A stretch of DNA of 64,000 nt from an uncultured Lachnospiraceae bacterium (GTDB lineage: Bacteria > Bacillota > Clostridia > Eubacteriales > Anaerofustaceae): the NCBI GenBank assembly GCA_944381375.1, contig CALWKX010000022.1:1-64000 (forward strand). The letters are read 5' to 3'. The position numbers and the translations under genes are program-made. Each line of letters starts with the position of its first letter. Position 1 is the stretch's first letter. The notes beneath the pieces were generated by a model. It was given only the letters and a program-made list of their open reading frames with translations, searched no databases and had not been told where the DNA came from. Below are positions 1 to 7,769 of the stretch, in pieces.

Positions 1-108
1 TCCCCCGATAAAATATTGTTCGCTCCCTGATACGCGGCTTATAAATGGTCAGGATCACAAATATTGTTCGCTCCCCGATATGCGGCTTACAAATGTTCGG
101 GATTCAAA
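1..108 (+). ncRNA. Type III antitoxin RNA repeats (ToxI/CptI/TenpI-like), cut by window edge
   Basis: Two tandem 48-nt repeats (13-60 and 61-108) agree at 40 of 48 positions, and a degenerate partial copy precedes them at 1-12. Each repeat holds a short complementary pair: CCTGA with TCAGG in copy 1 and CCCGA with TCGGG in copy 2. The central T-A pair has changed to C-G on both sides, which supports a folded RNA. A strong terminator and then a ToxN-like gene follow directly. Repeats, terminator and toxin in this order is the known layout of type III toxin-antitoxin loci, in which the repeats are cut into inhibitory RNA pseudoknots. More repeats may lie upstream of the window. Confidence 0.72.
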
Positions 109-113
109 TGTTT

Positions 114-147
114 GTGACGCCCTGTCGAAAGGCAGGGCGTCACTTTT
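114..147 (+). terminator. Intrinsic terminator between antitoxin repeats and toxin gene
   Basis: A perfect 11-bp stem (GTGACGCCCTG with CAGGGCGTCAC) has an 8-nt loop and is followed by TTTT. In type III systems such a leaky terminator keeps antitoxin RNA in excess over toxin mRNA. Confidence 0.85.
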
Positions 148-165
148 GTATAGGAGGACACCTTG

Positions 166-786
166 ATGCCACGGGCGCAGCTCTATTTTCTATCTAACGA
201 GTATTATCAGGACTTCCCGGATGACAAATTGATGCAGAACAAAGATACCATTGACGGCGTTCCACACAGCCGTCCGTGCTTCTTTGCGTTTTCGGATGCA
301 CGGATACCCGAAATTTACTGGATCGTTCCCATTTCATCCAAATACGAGAAATATAAGCGCATCGAACAGGATAAAATCAAGAAGTATGGTCGATGCAATA
401 CCATACGCTTCGGCACGGTTCTTGGCAGAAACACGGCATTCCTGATTCAGAATATGTGTCCGGCAACCGAAAAATATCTCACTCCATACATAGACAAGAA
501 CAAGCAGCCCATTCAGATTGATGGCCGTGTGGCAGCTGATGTAGAGAAAAACGCCCGCAGTGTACTGGCTTTGGCTAAACGTGGGGCAAAAGTGATTTTC
601 CCGGACGTATTCACGATTTTCAAAGGTTTGGAACAGCAGCTCCAACAGGCAGAGGCAGAACACTCATCCTTGTCGGCAGGGCTGGACAAGCCGAGTGTTC
701 CGGCTCAGCTACACCGCCCGACAGAGCGGACAGAATATCCGGCCAAGCATCGCACCAGCCCCGACAAGGATATGAATGGGCGTTAA
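166..786 (+). CDS. Type III toxin-antitoxin system endoribonuclease toxin (ToxN/CptN/TenpN-like)
   Basis: A 206-residue protein. ATG at 166 is preferred over TTG at 163 because AGGAGG lies at 151-156. The segment PISSKYEKYKRI (about residues 55-66) resembles the active-site stretch of ToxN, in which Thr, Ser and Lys cleave RNA. It is followed by a FGTVLGRNTAFLIQNM core and a basic ALAKRGAKVIFPDV stretch. The last 45 residues are a polar, probably disordered tail beyond the usual ToxN length of about 170. The family call rests on these motifs together with the upstream repeats and terminator. ToxN-type proteins cut mRNA when the antitoxin is lost and often act in phage abortive infection. The exact subfamily is uncertain. 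Confidence 0.72.
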   Translation: MPRAQLYFLSNEYYQDFPDDKLMQNKDTIDGVPHSRPCFFAFSDARIPEIYWIVPISSKYEKYKRIEQDKIKKYGRCNTIRFGTVLGRNTAFLIQNMCPATEKYLTPYIDKNKQPIQIDGRVAADVEKNARSVLALAKRGAKVIFPDVFTIFKGLEQQLQQAEAEHSSLSAGLDKPSVPAQLHRPTERTEYPAKHRTSPDKDMNGR

Positions 787-832
787 AAAGGCGCACCTTT
801 GGGAAAGGTAGTTCCGATAATCATATACACAG

Positions 833-877
833 AAAGCCTACGCCTCCGGTTCTCTTTCCGGCTGCGTGGGCTTTTTT
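833..877 (+). terminator. Intrinsic terminator after the toxin gene
   Basis: An imperfect stem (AAGCC, ACGC, CCGG paired with CCGG, GCGT, GGCTT) ends in a six-T run. It closes the toxin-antitoxin transcript. Confidence 0.75.
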
Positions 878-886
878 AATCATCGC

Positions 887-1040
887 TTATTTCTTGTTCA
901 GCTGTTCTTGGGCTTCCTGCTGGACGATCAGCCCCGCAGAAAAGCCATACTTGAAGTGGCTTTCGCTTTCCTCGCACTGGGCGATAGCATTCTGCGCCCG
1001 GAGTTCCTCCACCAGAGCATAGTCCTCTTCTTTCGACAGG
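887..1040 (-). pseudogene. 5'-truncated copy of the DUF6809-like mobile-element gene
   Basis: The minus strand reads LSKEEDYALVEELRAQN and continues to a stop at 887-889. It matches the C-terminal half of the intact gene at 1968-2249 almost residue for residue. Homology stops abruptly near 1040, and no start codon or ribosome binding site remains. The start of the nitrilase gene at 1845 carries a leader like that of the intact copy. The nitrilase therefore appears to have replaced the first half of a duplicated gene. Confidence 0.7.
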
Positions 1041-1077
1041 AGAGTATAAAAGCACACCCATTAGAACTCTATGCACA

Positions 1078-1845
1078 TTAATAGTGAAGAGCGATTTCAC
1101 GATCAAAATTGTTGCAAATTATATTTGACCTAATTTTAGAAATGGCAACTTCACAACAGCCAAAGTTGTTCTGCCCTTCCGGGGCAATATAAAGTCTTTG
1201 TCCAGAAGCATCAAGAATTGTACTTTTTCCTAAAAAATCTGCATCTATATCGGGGATAGATTCTTCTCCAATTCGATTGCACAGTATTAGAGGAGTCAAA
1301 TTCTCAATGGCTCGTATTTTTGAAATATGGTACGTTGTTTCTCCACCAAAATTTGCCAATACACATAAAATATCCGCTCCCATGCGAAGCTGCTCTCTGG
1401 AAACCTCCGGGAACCACAAGTCAAAGCATATCTGAACACCTATTTTTATTCCAGCCACTTCGAAAACCAAATTTTCAGTTCCCCTGTCAAATAGCTTTTT
1501 TTCGAAATCTGTTAGGTGTATTTTCCTGTATTTACCAATAAATTTACCTTTGCTGACAATCACAGCGGTATTATAGATCTTACCGTTTTCTTTTTCAGCA
1601 AGTCCAAAAACAATAGTACAAGAATATTCTTTTGACAAGATAATCATACGCTGTGTAGATGCTCCTGCTGGAACTGTCTCTGCACACTCAAGAAGTGCAT
1701 TTCGATTGTTAAACAAATACCCACACAGGGATAGCTCGGGAAGAATCAGTAATTCACAATTCTGTTTTTGCAAAGTTGATATTATGTAGTCAAAATTTTT
1801 CTCTGTATTATGTACAACATCATATTGTAAAAACCCCACTTTCAT
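1078..1845 (-). CDS. Carbon-nitrogen hydrolase (nitrilase superfamily)
   Basis: A 255-residue protein of full nitrilase-superfamily length. The Glu-Lys-Cys catalytic set is visible: E37 in LPELSLCGY, K108 in GKYRKIHL and C140 in GVQICFDLWFPE. These enzymes hydrolyse C-N bonds of amides, carbamoyl compounds or nitriles in the cytosol. The substrate cannot be read from sequence. The start has a clear GGAGG 7 nt upstream. The gene is more AT-rich than the mobile-element genes on either side and lies between a broken and an intact copy of the DUF6809-like gene, which suggests insertion as cargo. Confidence 0.85.
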   Translation of the reverse strand: MKVGFLQYDVVHNTEKNFDYIISTLQKQNCELLILPELSLCGYLFNNRNALLECAETVPAGASTQRMIILSKEYSCTIVFGLAEKENGKIYNTAVIVSKGKFIGKYRKIHLTDFEKKLFDRGTENLVFEVAGIKIGVQICFDLWFPEVSREQLRMGADILCVLANFGGETTYHISKIRAIENLTPLILCNRIGEESIPDIDADFLGKSTILDASGQRLYIAPEGQNNFGCCEVAISKIRSNIICNNFDREIALHY

Positions 1846-1921
1846 GGCGTTACCTCCGCTAATTACACTATATTTAATACTACTTTATCATAAGAGTGTG
1901 AATAAATCCACCACCAAACAA

Positions 1922-1962
1922 CGAACCCGCCTGAACAGTTTCTCTCTGATCAGGCGGGTTCG
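1922..1962. terminator. Strong hairpin between nitrilase and DUF6809-like gene
   Basis: A perfect 13-bp inverted repeat (CGAACCCGCCTGA with its complement) has a 15-nt loop and lies 5 nt beyond the minus-strand stop at 1968. It probably terminates the tnpV transcript before the nitrilase gene, although the T-tract is poor. Confidence 0.6.
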
Positions 1963-1967
1963 CTTAG

Positions 1968-2249
1968 CTATTTTTCTTTCTTGTGGTGCATCTGCTCATA
2001 GGCCTCCTGCTGGACGATCAGCCCAGCCGAAAAGCCATACTTGAAATGGCTCTCACTTTCCTCGCACTGGGCGATAGCGTTCTGCGCCCGGAGTTCCTCC
2101 ACCAGAGCATAGTCCTCTTTGCTGAGCCGCTGGGATAGTTGCTCCATCAACTCTGCACAGGTTTGGACTGCCTTGCGGTATTCCGGGGATGTGGGAACGA
2201 CTGTTTCACAGGGATAAAACTCCCCGTTATACATGGCTTCTAAAATCAT
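1968..2249 (-). CDS. Small mobile-element-associated protein, DUF6809-like
   Basis: A 93-residue protein beginning MILEAMYNGEFYPCE. The start at 2249 is chosen because GGGAGGG sits just upstream; a longer frame from 2291 would run into tnpV. It is acidic with a helical middle (KEDYALVEELRAQNA) and a conserved HFKYGFSAGL segment. I recall this family from Clostridia mobile elements next to tnpV; its function is unknown. It starts 14 nt after the tnpV stop, so the two are probably cotranscribed. A truncated second copy lies at 887-1040. Confidence 0.7.
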   Translation of the reverse strand: MILEAMYNGEFYPCETVVPTSPEYRKAVQTCAELMEQLSQRLSKEDYALVEELRAQNAIAQCEESESHFKYGFSAGLIVQQEAYEQMHHKKEK

Positions 2250-2262
2250 GGCGTTCCCTCCC

Positions 2263-2613
2263 TCAGCAGTAGACCAGCTCAGCCAGGACAATTTCCTCGG
2301 CTCTGTTGTGGATAGAGTTCATGGAGCGCACCCATGCCATCTGGTCGGCATCTTTCAGGGCTTCTGTGACGCCCTCTTGCTGCATCATGGCTTTTTCGAT
2401 AATTTCCAGCCGCTTCCGACAGGCGGTGTCGATTTCCTCCAAATGGGGAAACAGTTTTTCAGTGACAATGAGATCGGTATACAGAATGGGCCGGTGTTCT
2501 TTTAAGTAGGCACGGCGCAACCGGCCATATTTCCCGATATGGTACTCTTTGGTGTCCGATAACACAAGGTCGGGAATGAGATAATTGCCGCATTTGGTGT
2601 AAGTCAGTTCCAT
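2263..2613 (-). CDS. tnpV: Transposon-encoded protein TnpV
   Basis: A 116-residue protein with the recognisable TnpV pattern: IGKYGRLRRAYLKEHRP, then HLEEIDTACRKRLEII, then GVTEALKDADQMAWVRSMN and a C-terminal AEEIVLAELVY. An AAGGAG site precedes the ATG. TnpV is a small protein of unknown biochemical role carried by many conjugative and mobilizable elements of Clostridia. No integrase, relaxase or transposase is in view, so this is either the end of an element that continues left of the window or a remnant. Confidence 0.85.
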   Translation of the reverse strand: MELTYTKCGNYLIPDLVLSDTKEYHIGKYGRLRRAYLKEHRPILYTDLIVTEKLFPHLEEIDTACRKRLEIIEKAMMQQEGVTEALKDADQMAWVRSMNSIHNRAEEIVLAELVYC

Positions 2614-2716
2614 ACAAGGCTCCTTTCGTGGGAATGTGGTTGACAGTTACGGTAGGTTCGAGGGCATCCCTCCTTTATCATAACTGTCTTTTCATTCGCC
2701 ACAAATGAGCCGCCAG

Positions 2717-2768
2717 TCATGATGTAATGTTTTTTGGTGTAATCCACCCTCTATACATTACATCATGA
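2717..2768. repeat. 13-bp inverted repeat upstream of tnpV
   Basis: TCATGATGTAATG at 2717-2729 is repeated inverted at 2756-2768, 26 nt apart. It lies at the change from GC-rich accessory DNA to AT-rich chromosome. It may be a regulator site, an element end or an attachment-region dyad; nothing here decides between them. Otherwise 2614-2811 shows only a weak minus-strand promoter-like TTGTGG/TATGAT pair for tnpV. Confidence 0.5.
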
Positions 2769-2811
2769 TGTAAAATGCGGTTATTTTGAGCAGTTTAAAG
2801 TATAAAAAGCG

Positions 2812-2916
2812 AAGCGGGGCGCCTGCGCATTTCCCGCTTGCGAGAAATTGCAAAGGCGGAGCCTTTGCTTCAAATAAAGCCGAAAATCGGCTTTATTTGG
2901 CGCAGGCGCCCCGCTT
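2812..2916. repeat. Cloverleaf intergenic element A
   Basis: A perfect 16-bp outer stem (2812-2827 with 2901-2916) encloses three hairpins: an imperfect stem at 2829-2848, GCAAAGGC-gga-GCCTTTGC at 2850-2868, and a 13-bp stem at 2871-2899. On the minus strand the outer stem is followed by a T-run, so here the element could also terminate transcription. It starts 7 nt past the nifS-like stop codon. It belongs to a six-member family with the same layout and different sequence. Confidence 0.8.
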
Positions 2917-2922
2917 TGTTTT

Positions 2923-4059
2923 TTATTTACTCCTCAGCTTGTTAACTGCGGCTATTATTGTCTCCGCAGCAAATTCAATTTCTTCCGCTGTAGTATATTT
3001 GCTCAAAGTAATGCGTGCGCTCGCGCCTCCCTTATTTCTGCCTATTGCCTTAATAACATGCGAATCCTGGATCGTTCCAGCCGCACAAGCCGATCCCGCG
3101 GATATGCACAGTCCGTTTAAATCGCATGCATAAAGCAATTCATCCGTTTTGATCCCGCTTATATATAAATTCAGGTTATCCGCAATTCTGCTTTCAATAC
3201 TGCCGTTTATTTTTATGCCATCCAATGAATCAAAGAGTCTTTGCATAAGAATTTCACGTAATTTTATTATCTTTTGCTCGGTTTCTTTTCTTGAAGACAA
3301 CTCGATTTTTACCGCCTGAGCCATGCCTGCAATTAAAGGAGCGTTAATCGTACCCGAACGCATTCCCCTCTCCTGACCGCCTCCCACTATAAGCGGCTCT
3401 AATTGAATACCTTTGCGCAAATACATAAATCCAATGCCTTTAGGTCCGTGAAATTTATGAGCTGATACACTCATCATATCTATATTCATTTCTTTTACAT
3501 TTATCGGAATCTTTGTAAAAGACTGTACCGCGTCCGTATGAAATGCGATACCACATTCTTTGGCAATAGTTCCTATTGCAGCAATATCCTGAATACTGCC
3601 GATTTCATTGTTTACATGCATCGCCGAAATAAGAATTGTATCATCACGAATGGCTGCCTTTATATTTTCCAGCTCAATAATACCCTCTGAGTTTGGCTCT
3701 ATATAACTTACTTCGAATCCTGTCCTTTCAAGCCTCCAGCAAGCTTCAAGCACAGCATGATGCTCTATGCTGCTGGCAATTATATGCTTACCCTTGTCAG
3801 AATTTTTCCATGCGTAACCAACTATAGCCATGTTGTCTGATTCCGTGCCGCCAGAGGTGAATATAATTTCGTCCGGCAAGCAGTTTATGGCTTTAGCACA
3901 GATTTCTCTTGCCTCCTCGACATACGACAAAGCCGTCTGTCCCATCAAATGTACGGAAGATGGATTTGCATAAGCTTCAAGCATCACACGGTTTATCAAC
4001 TGCGTTACATACTCATCCTGCCTTGTAGTCGCTGCGTTATCAAGATATACATTCATCAA
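2923..4059 (-). CDS. Cysteine desulfurase (NifS/IscS family)
   Basis: A 378-residue PLP enzyme that takes sulfur from cysteine as a persulfide for iron-sulfur cluster and tRNA thiolation pathways. Signatures are YLDNAATT at the start, FTSGGTESDN, the PLP histidine-lysine pair SAHK (K202) and the mobile-loop cysteine in SAGSACAAG (C325). The short loop around the cysteine fits NifS/IscS rather than SufS. It stands alone with no iscU or nifU neighbour. It may serve MnmA (28609) and the many iron-sulfur proteins of this window. Confidence 0.93.
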   Translation of the reverse strand: MMNVYLDNAATTRQDEYVTQLINRVMLEAYANPSSVHLMGQTALSYVEEAREICAKAINCLPDEIIFTSGGTESDNMAIVGYAWKNSDKGKHIIASSIEHHAVLEACWRLERTGFEVSYIEPNSEGIIELENIKAAIRDDTILISAMHVNNEIGSIQDIAAIGTIAKECGIAFHTDAVQSFTKIPINVKEMNIDMMSVSAHKFHGPKGIGFMYLRKGIQLEPLIVGGGQERGMRSGTINAPLIAGMAQAVKIELSSRKETEQKIIKLREILMQRLFDSLDGIKINGSIESRIADNLNLYISGIKTDELLYACDLNGLCISAGSACAAGTIQDSHVIKAIGRNKGGASARITLSKYTTAEEIEFAAETIIAAVNKLRSK

Positions 4060-4148
4060 TCGCTCACCTTTTTTTATTTGCGTTTAAACATTGTAGCATA
4101 AAGCGCCATTCATGTTAAGCGCCTAAAATTAATTTATGCAGCCTTGTG

Positions 4149-4177
4149 TTGACTAATGCGTCTTGGTTAAATATAAT
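4149..4177 (+). promoter_or_regulatory. Sigma-A-type promoter of the yhfC-like gene
   Basis: TTGACT at 4149-4154 and TATAAT at 4172-4177 are separated by 17 nt. They lie 24 nt upstream of the start at 4201, which has an AGAGG site. Confidence 0.7.
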
Positions 4178-4200
4178 TTTATCAAAGAAGAGGTTGATAA

Positions 4201-4890
4201 ATGGCAGCTTATATTTTCAGCGCAGTTATTTGTTTCGTGATGCCTGTAGCGTTTTTGATATATTTTGCAGCCTCAAAAAAAAATTTGCTGAAACCATATC
4301 TTTTGGGCGCGCTCACGTTCACAGTATTTCAGCTTATACTGAGAATACCTCTTTTGCAATACGTACTGCCAAATATGAATTGGTATTGGACAATGAGCAA
4401 TGTAAATCCCGTTTTGTATATTTTGTTTCTCGGGATAACAGCTGCGCTTTTCGAAAATATCGGCAGATATATTATAATGAAGCTTTTCATGAAAAAACAG
4501 CTTTCATATGAAAATGCTGTCGCATTCGGATTGGGGCACGGAGGTATTGAGGCATTAATATTAGTAGGAATCAATGTAATGGCTTCATTAATTGTATTCC
4601 AAAGCGCTGCAAACGCTTTCTCTGTGTTTCTCGGCGCATTAGAAAGAATATTTGCAGTCATATTTCATGTTACAGCATCTTTGCTTGTTATGAAAAGCAT
4701 TAAAACCGCAAATATTTTTTATCTGATTATCGCTGTGTTTCTTCACGCATTAATGGACAGCGGAATTTTACTGCTTGCCAATATGGGCATTAATTTTGTT
4801 TTGCTTGAAATCATTTTGGCATTGTTTTCCGTTGTCATGTTAATAACAGCCTTATATTTGAAAAAAAATTTCAATGGAGGAAATGCATGA
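4201..4890 (+). CDS. YhfC family predicted intramembrane metalloprotease
   Basis: A 229-residue integral membrane protein with about seven hydrophobic segments. It carries the family hallmarks ENIGRY in one helix, AFGLGHGGIEALILVG in the next (His and Glu as possible metal ligands) and a later HALMDSG. These fit the YhfC/CAAX-like intramembrane protease group. The substrate is unknown. Its stop overlaps the start of a lipoprotein gene by 4 nt, so the two are translationally coupled and probably work together at the membrane. Confidence 0.8.
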   Translation: MAAYIFSAVICFVMPVAFLIYFAASKKNLLKPYLLGALTFTVFQLILRIPLLQYVLPNMNWYWTMSNVNPVLYILFLGITAALFENIGRYIIMKLFMKKQLSYENAVAFGLGHGGIEALILVGINVMASLIVFQSAANAFSVFLGALERIFAVIFHVTASLLVMKSIKTANIFYLIIAVFLHALMDSGILLLANMGINFVLLEIILALFSVVMLITALYLKKNFNGGNA

Positions 4891-5291
4891 AAAAAAAGAT
4901 TTTGACATTAACAATATTTATATGTGTAGTTATGGCTCTGCAAGGATGTTCGGGAGGACTCCCCGAAGGTTTTGATCAAGAAAAAATAACCCAAGAAGCA
5001 AAAACAGTAGTAGAGACAATAAATTCTTTGTCATATGAAGACGTCGTTAAACTTATAAGAGAAGACTTGCGCGAACAAGTAAAAGCGCAGGATCTGCAAT
5101 CAGCTTGGGGCGATAAGTTATCGGCCGCAGGAGAATTTATTGAATACAAAAATATTGCCTACGCTTCCTCTCAGGGAGGAACAGAAAATTACGGCGTAGT
5201 GGTTATAAATTGCGTATATGAAAATGACTCAGCAACTTTTACGCTTATGTTTGATAAAAACTACGAACTGGTCGGGTTATATATGAAATAA
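4887..5291 (+). CDS. Lipoprotein with DUF3887-like domain
   Basis: A 134-residue protein with a lipoprotein signal peptide: KKK, a hydrophobic stretch, then the lipobox LQGC with Cys21 as the lipidated residue. The mature part resembles DUF3887, a small fold of unknown function with the pattern SYEDVVKLIREDLREQV and a C-terminal LMFDKNYELVGLYM strand. It overlaps the yhfC-like gene by ATGA. The pairing suggests a membrane-anchored partner or substrate-binding protein for YhfC; this is inference. Confidence 0.75.
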   Translation: MKKKILTLTIFICVVMALQGCSGGLPEGFDQEKITQEAKTVVETINSLSYEDVVKLIREDLREQVKAQDLQSAWGDKLSAAGEFIEYKNIAYASSQGGTENYGVVVINCVYENDSATFTLMFDKNYELVGLYMK

Positions 5292-5544
5292 AATAAACTG
5301 AACGATAATAGATAATTTCACAAAAAGTTTATATCTATAACATATAAATTACCTAAAAGAAAGACACCATAAAAAGGAAAACAAACCTTTTTTTCGGTGT
5401 CTTTTTCTACGATTGCAGCTAAAAACAACGATACATACCATCCATAAATCTGCCAGAGGAAAAATACTTTAGCACAAGCAAAATCAATTATCATATAACG
5501 CGCGACAAAAACCATATAATTATGCAAATCATTTTAAAGACAAT
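5292..5544. other. Intergenic stretch, mostly empty apart from one terminator
   Basis: Apart from the terminator at 5360-5406 I see only AT-rich sequence without a convincing reading frame or structured RNA. Confidence 0.6.
5360..5406 (+). terminator. Intrinsic terminator of the yhfC-lipoprotein operon
   Basis: An AAAGACACC/GGTGTCTTT stem carries an inner AAAGG/CCTTT stem and is followed by a T-run. A matching A-run on the other side could make it bidirectional. Confidence 0.75.
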
Positions 5545-5599
5545 ATTGACCTGTCAGTCTATTTATGTTAAAATTCCAAAAATAGACCAATAAGTCAAT
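5545..5599 (+). promoter_or_regulatory. Promoter and palindromic operator of the TetR-MATE operon
   Basis: TTGACC (5546-5551) and TAAAAT (5569-5574) are 17 nt apart. The same stretch is an interrupted palindrome: ATTGAC (5545-5550) pairs with GTCAAT (5594-5599), and GTCTATTT (5557-5564) pairs with AAATAGAC (5580-5587). The dyad covers both promoter boxes, which fits autorepression by the TetR protein encoded just downstream. Confidence 0.65.
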
Positions 5600-5615
5600 A
5601 TTTCAGAGAACAATT

Positions 5616-6230
5616 ATGAAACGAGAAGAAAAAAACTTTCAAACAAAGCGGCGGATTATGGACAGCGCATTAAATGAATTTTCCAAACAAGGTTATGGTG
5701 CAAGTTCTATCAACGCTGTCTGCTCTGCACAAGGGATATCCAAAGGTATAATTTATCATTACTTCAGCACAAAAGATGATTTGTATTTGGCTTGCGTAGA
5801 AGAGTGTTTTTTATTACTCACAGAACACCTTGCAAAAAAAGTTCAGGCGGCTGAGGGCGACGCTAAAGCTCAAATGGAGGAATATTTTACAGCCAGACTT
5901 TCTTTTTTTGCACAACATTCTGTTTATCAGCGTATTTTCTGTGAATCAATTACCGCGCCACCGGCCCATCTCAAATCAGAAGTACAGAAACGAAAAAAAC
6001 CTTTTGATACTCTGAATATCAGTATTTTAGAAAAACTATTATCTTCTATTGCTTTAAGACCTCAAATCACTATAACTGAAGTTATTGATACTTTCAGACA
6101 ATTCCAAGACTTTATTAATGCGAAGCAACAGATTTCAGAATTATCCGCATCAGAGTTTGAAGAACAGGAAAAAAATTGCCGAAAAGCATTGGATATTTTG
6201 TTATACGGCGTTGCTGAACGAAAGGAATGA
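5616..6230 (+). CDS. TetR family transcriptional regulator
   Basis: A 204-residue regulator. The N-terminal helix-turn-helix is typical: KRRIMDSALNEFSKQGYGASS, then ISKGIIYHYFSTKDDLY (about residues 12-60). The C-terminal ligand-binding domain is not assignable to a compound. The gene overlaps the MATE pump gene by ATGA, and a palindromic operator overlaps its promoter. It most likely represses the pump and itself until a drug or other ligand binds. Confidence 0.88.
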   Translation: MKREEKNFQTKRRIMDSALNEFSKQGYGASSINAVCSAQGISKGIIYHYFSTKDDLYLACVEECFLLLTEHLAKKVQAAEGDAKAQMEEYFTARLSFFAQHSVYQRIFCESITAPPAHLKSEVQKRKKPFDTLNISILEKLLSSIALRPQITITEVIDTFRQFQDFINAKQQISELSASEFEEQEKNCRKALDILLYGVAERKE

Positions 6231-7606
6231 GTCTCATGCCTGATACAAAAAAAGCTAATATGATTTTAGCGGATATGCCTCCTCAAAAAGCAATTATAAA
6301 ATTAGCGATTCCGGCTACTCTCGCATTGCTGGCAAAGGCTATATATAACTTAGTTGATACTGCTTACATCGGAATGTTGGATTCAGATATTGCATTAACA
6401 GCTGTTGGCATTACCGTGCCGTTATTGCTTATTATGGTCTCAATTGAAAATATTTTTGCCACTGGCGCGGCTGTTTTGGCCGGACGCCAGTTAGGGGCTA
6501 AAAACAGTGAAGAAGCAAGCCATACAGTCACAACAATCATTGGTATATCTATAGCAATTGGCATGATTTTATGTATATGCGGCATTGTTTTTATAGAACC
6601 GTTGATGAGCGCGTTCGGAGCTTCAGATGAATCTTTGCCTTTAGCGAAAGATTACGCCTTTTGGATGTTTATAGCCGCATTGGCAAATTTGCCGGCACAA
6701 AGTATGAACTGCGCCGCAAGAGCAGAATCGTCTGCAAAGATCAGTTCTATCGCTGTTATTACCGGAGCACTGCTTAATGTCATATTAGACCCTGTCTTTA
6801 TGTTCAGTTGGGGATTGAATATGGGTGTAGAAGGGGCTTCTTTGGCTACGACGATTTCACAGTTTGTCACTTTTTTCATTTTATTATGGTTTTATTTCAG
6901 CGGCCGTTCTATTATAAAAATTCAGAAAAAGTCGTTTCGTATCAGTTGGAAACTTATTAAAACTGTTGTCATAATCGGCGTACCGACTGCAATAATCCAG
7001 ATTTGCCTGTCTGTAGCTGCTTGTTTAACCAACATTTCGGCTGCTGGTTTGCCGGACTCGGATGAAATTATTGCCGCTTACGGCGTGGTTCAAAGACTTA
7101 TTCTTATTGGATGCTATATAGTTATGGGACTTATGCAGGGATACCAGCCTGTAGCTTCTTATGCTTTTGGCGCAAAAGAAAAAGAACGATTTCATCAGTC
7201 TGTGCGCTTTGCTTTAAAAAATTCTCTGTTGCTGACGGCGCTTGTTGCAGTTTTATATATTCTGCTGGCAAAACCGCTGATTTCTTTATTTAACAACAAT
7301 CCAGTCATCATCAATTACGGCAAACATCTTCTCATTTCTCAAATGGTTCTGTACCCGGCTTTCGGATTGTGCTGCATGATGACCATTACCTACCAAACTA
7401 TCGGAGCGTCAAAATACGGGCTTTTTCTTTCCGTAATCAGGCAGGGGCTTTTTTATGTCCCGTTTATTCTAACATTACCTGAATTCTGGGGCGTAAACGG
7501 CATATATTTTTCTCAGCCTGCCGCGGATATTCTGACAATTTTGGTATGCGTACTGTCGATCAAAAATATGAAAACGACGGCAAGCGCAAATATGGATAAG
7601 ACTTAA
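6227..7606 (+). CDS. MATE family multidrug/cation efflux pump
   Basis: A 459-residue membrane protein with about twelve hydrophobic segments in two similar halves. The first half begins IIKLAIPATLALLAKAIYNLVDTAYIG, and GAAVLAGRQLGAKN follows TM2, the usual MATE pattern of the MepA/DinF type. It uses a Na+ or H+ gradient to export cationic compounds. ATG at 6227 overlaps the tetR stop. ATG at 6236 is an alternative. The 7607-7769 stretch to the convergent antiporter gene shows no clear terminator. Confidence 0.9.
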   Translation: MSLMPDTKKANMILADMPPQKAIIKLAIPATLALLAKAIYNLVDTAYIGMLDSDIALTAVGITVPLLLIMVSIENIFATGAAVLAGRQLGAKNSEEASHTVTTIIGISIAIGMILCICGIVFIEPLMSAFGASDESLPLAKDYAFWMFIAALANLPAQSMNCAARAESSAKISSIAVITGALLNVILDPVFMFSWGLNMGVEGASLATTISQFVTFFILLWFYFSGRSIIKIQKKSFRISWKLIKTVVIIGVPTAIIQICLSVAACLTNISAAGLPDSDEIIAAYGVVQRLILIGCYIVMGLMQGYQPVASYAFGAKEKERFHQSVRFALKNSLLLTALVAVLYILLAKPLISLFNNNPVIINYGKHLLISQMVLYPAFGLCCMMTITYQTIGASKYGLFLSVIRQGLFYVPFILTLPEFWGVNGIYFSQPAADILTILVCVLSIKNMKTTASANMDKT

Positions 7607-7769
7607 ATATGCAAGCTGCAAAACCAGCATATAACAACGAAATACTCTGTTTAAGCCAGTTTAAATTATACTGTTTAAAAAAGATCAAGAATTTAAGCAT
7701 TAAAAAGTATCACACATTAACGGCAAACTCTTTCGACTGCTCATGTTTTAAAATTTCTCTTTTTTAATA

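Noticed and set aside
1-108. Short direct repeats that could be taken for a CRISPR array
   Set aside because: The 48-nt repeats are contiguous, with no spacers, diverge at 8 positions, and are followed by a terminator and a ToxN-like gene. Type III antitoxin repeats explain them better.
2640-2680. Tiny leader peptide (ATG CCC TCG AAC CTA CCG TAA, minus strand) upstream of tnpV
   Set aside because: GGAGG abuts the ATG with almost no spacing, and no attenuator hairpin follows.
7607-7769. Possible terminator between the MATE and antiporter genes
   Set aside because: Only scattered GTTTAA-like words; no stem with a T-run could be built.
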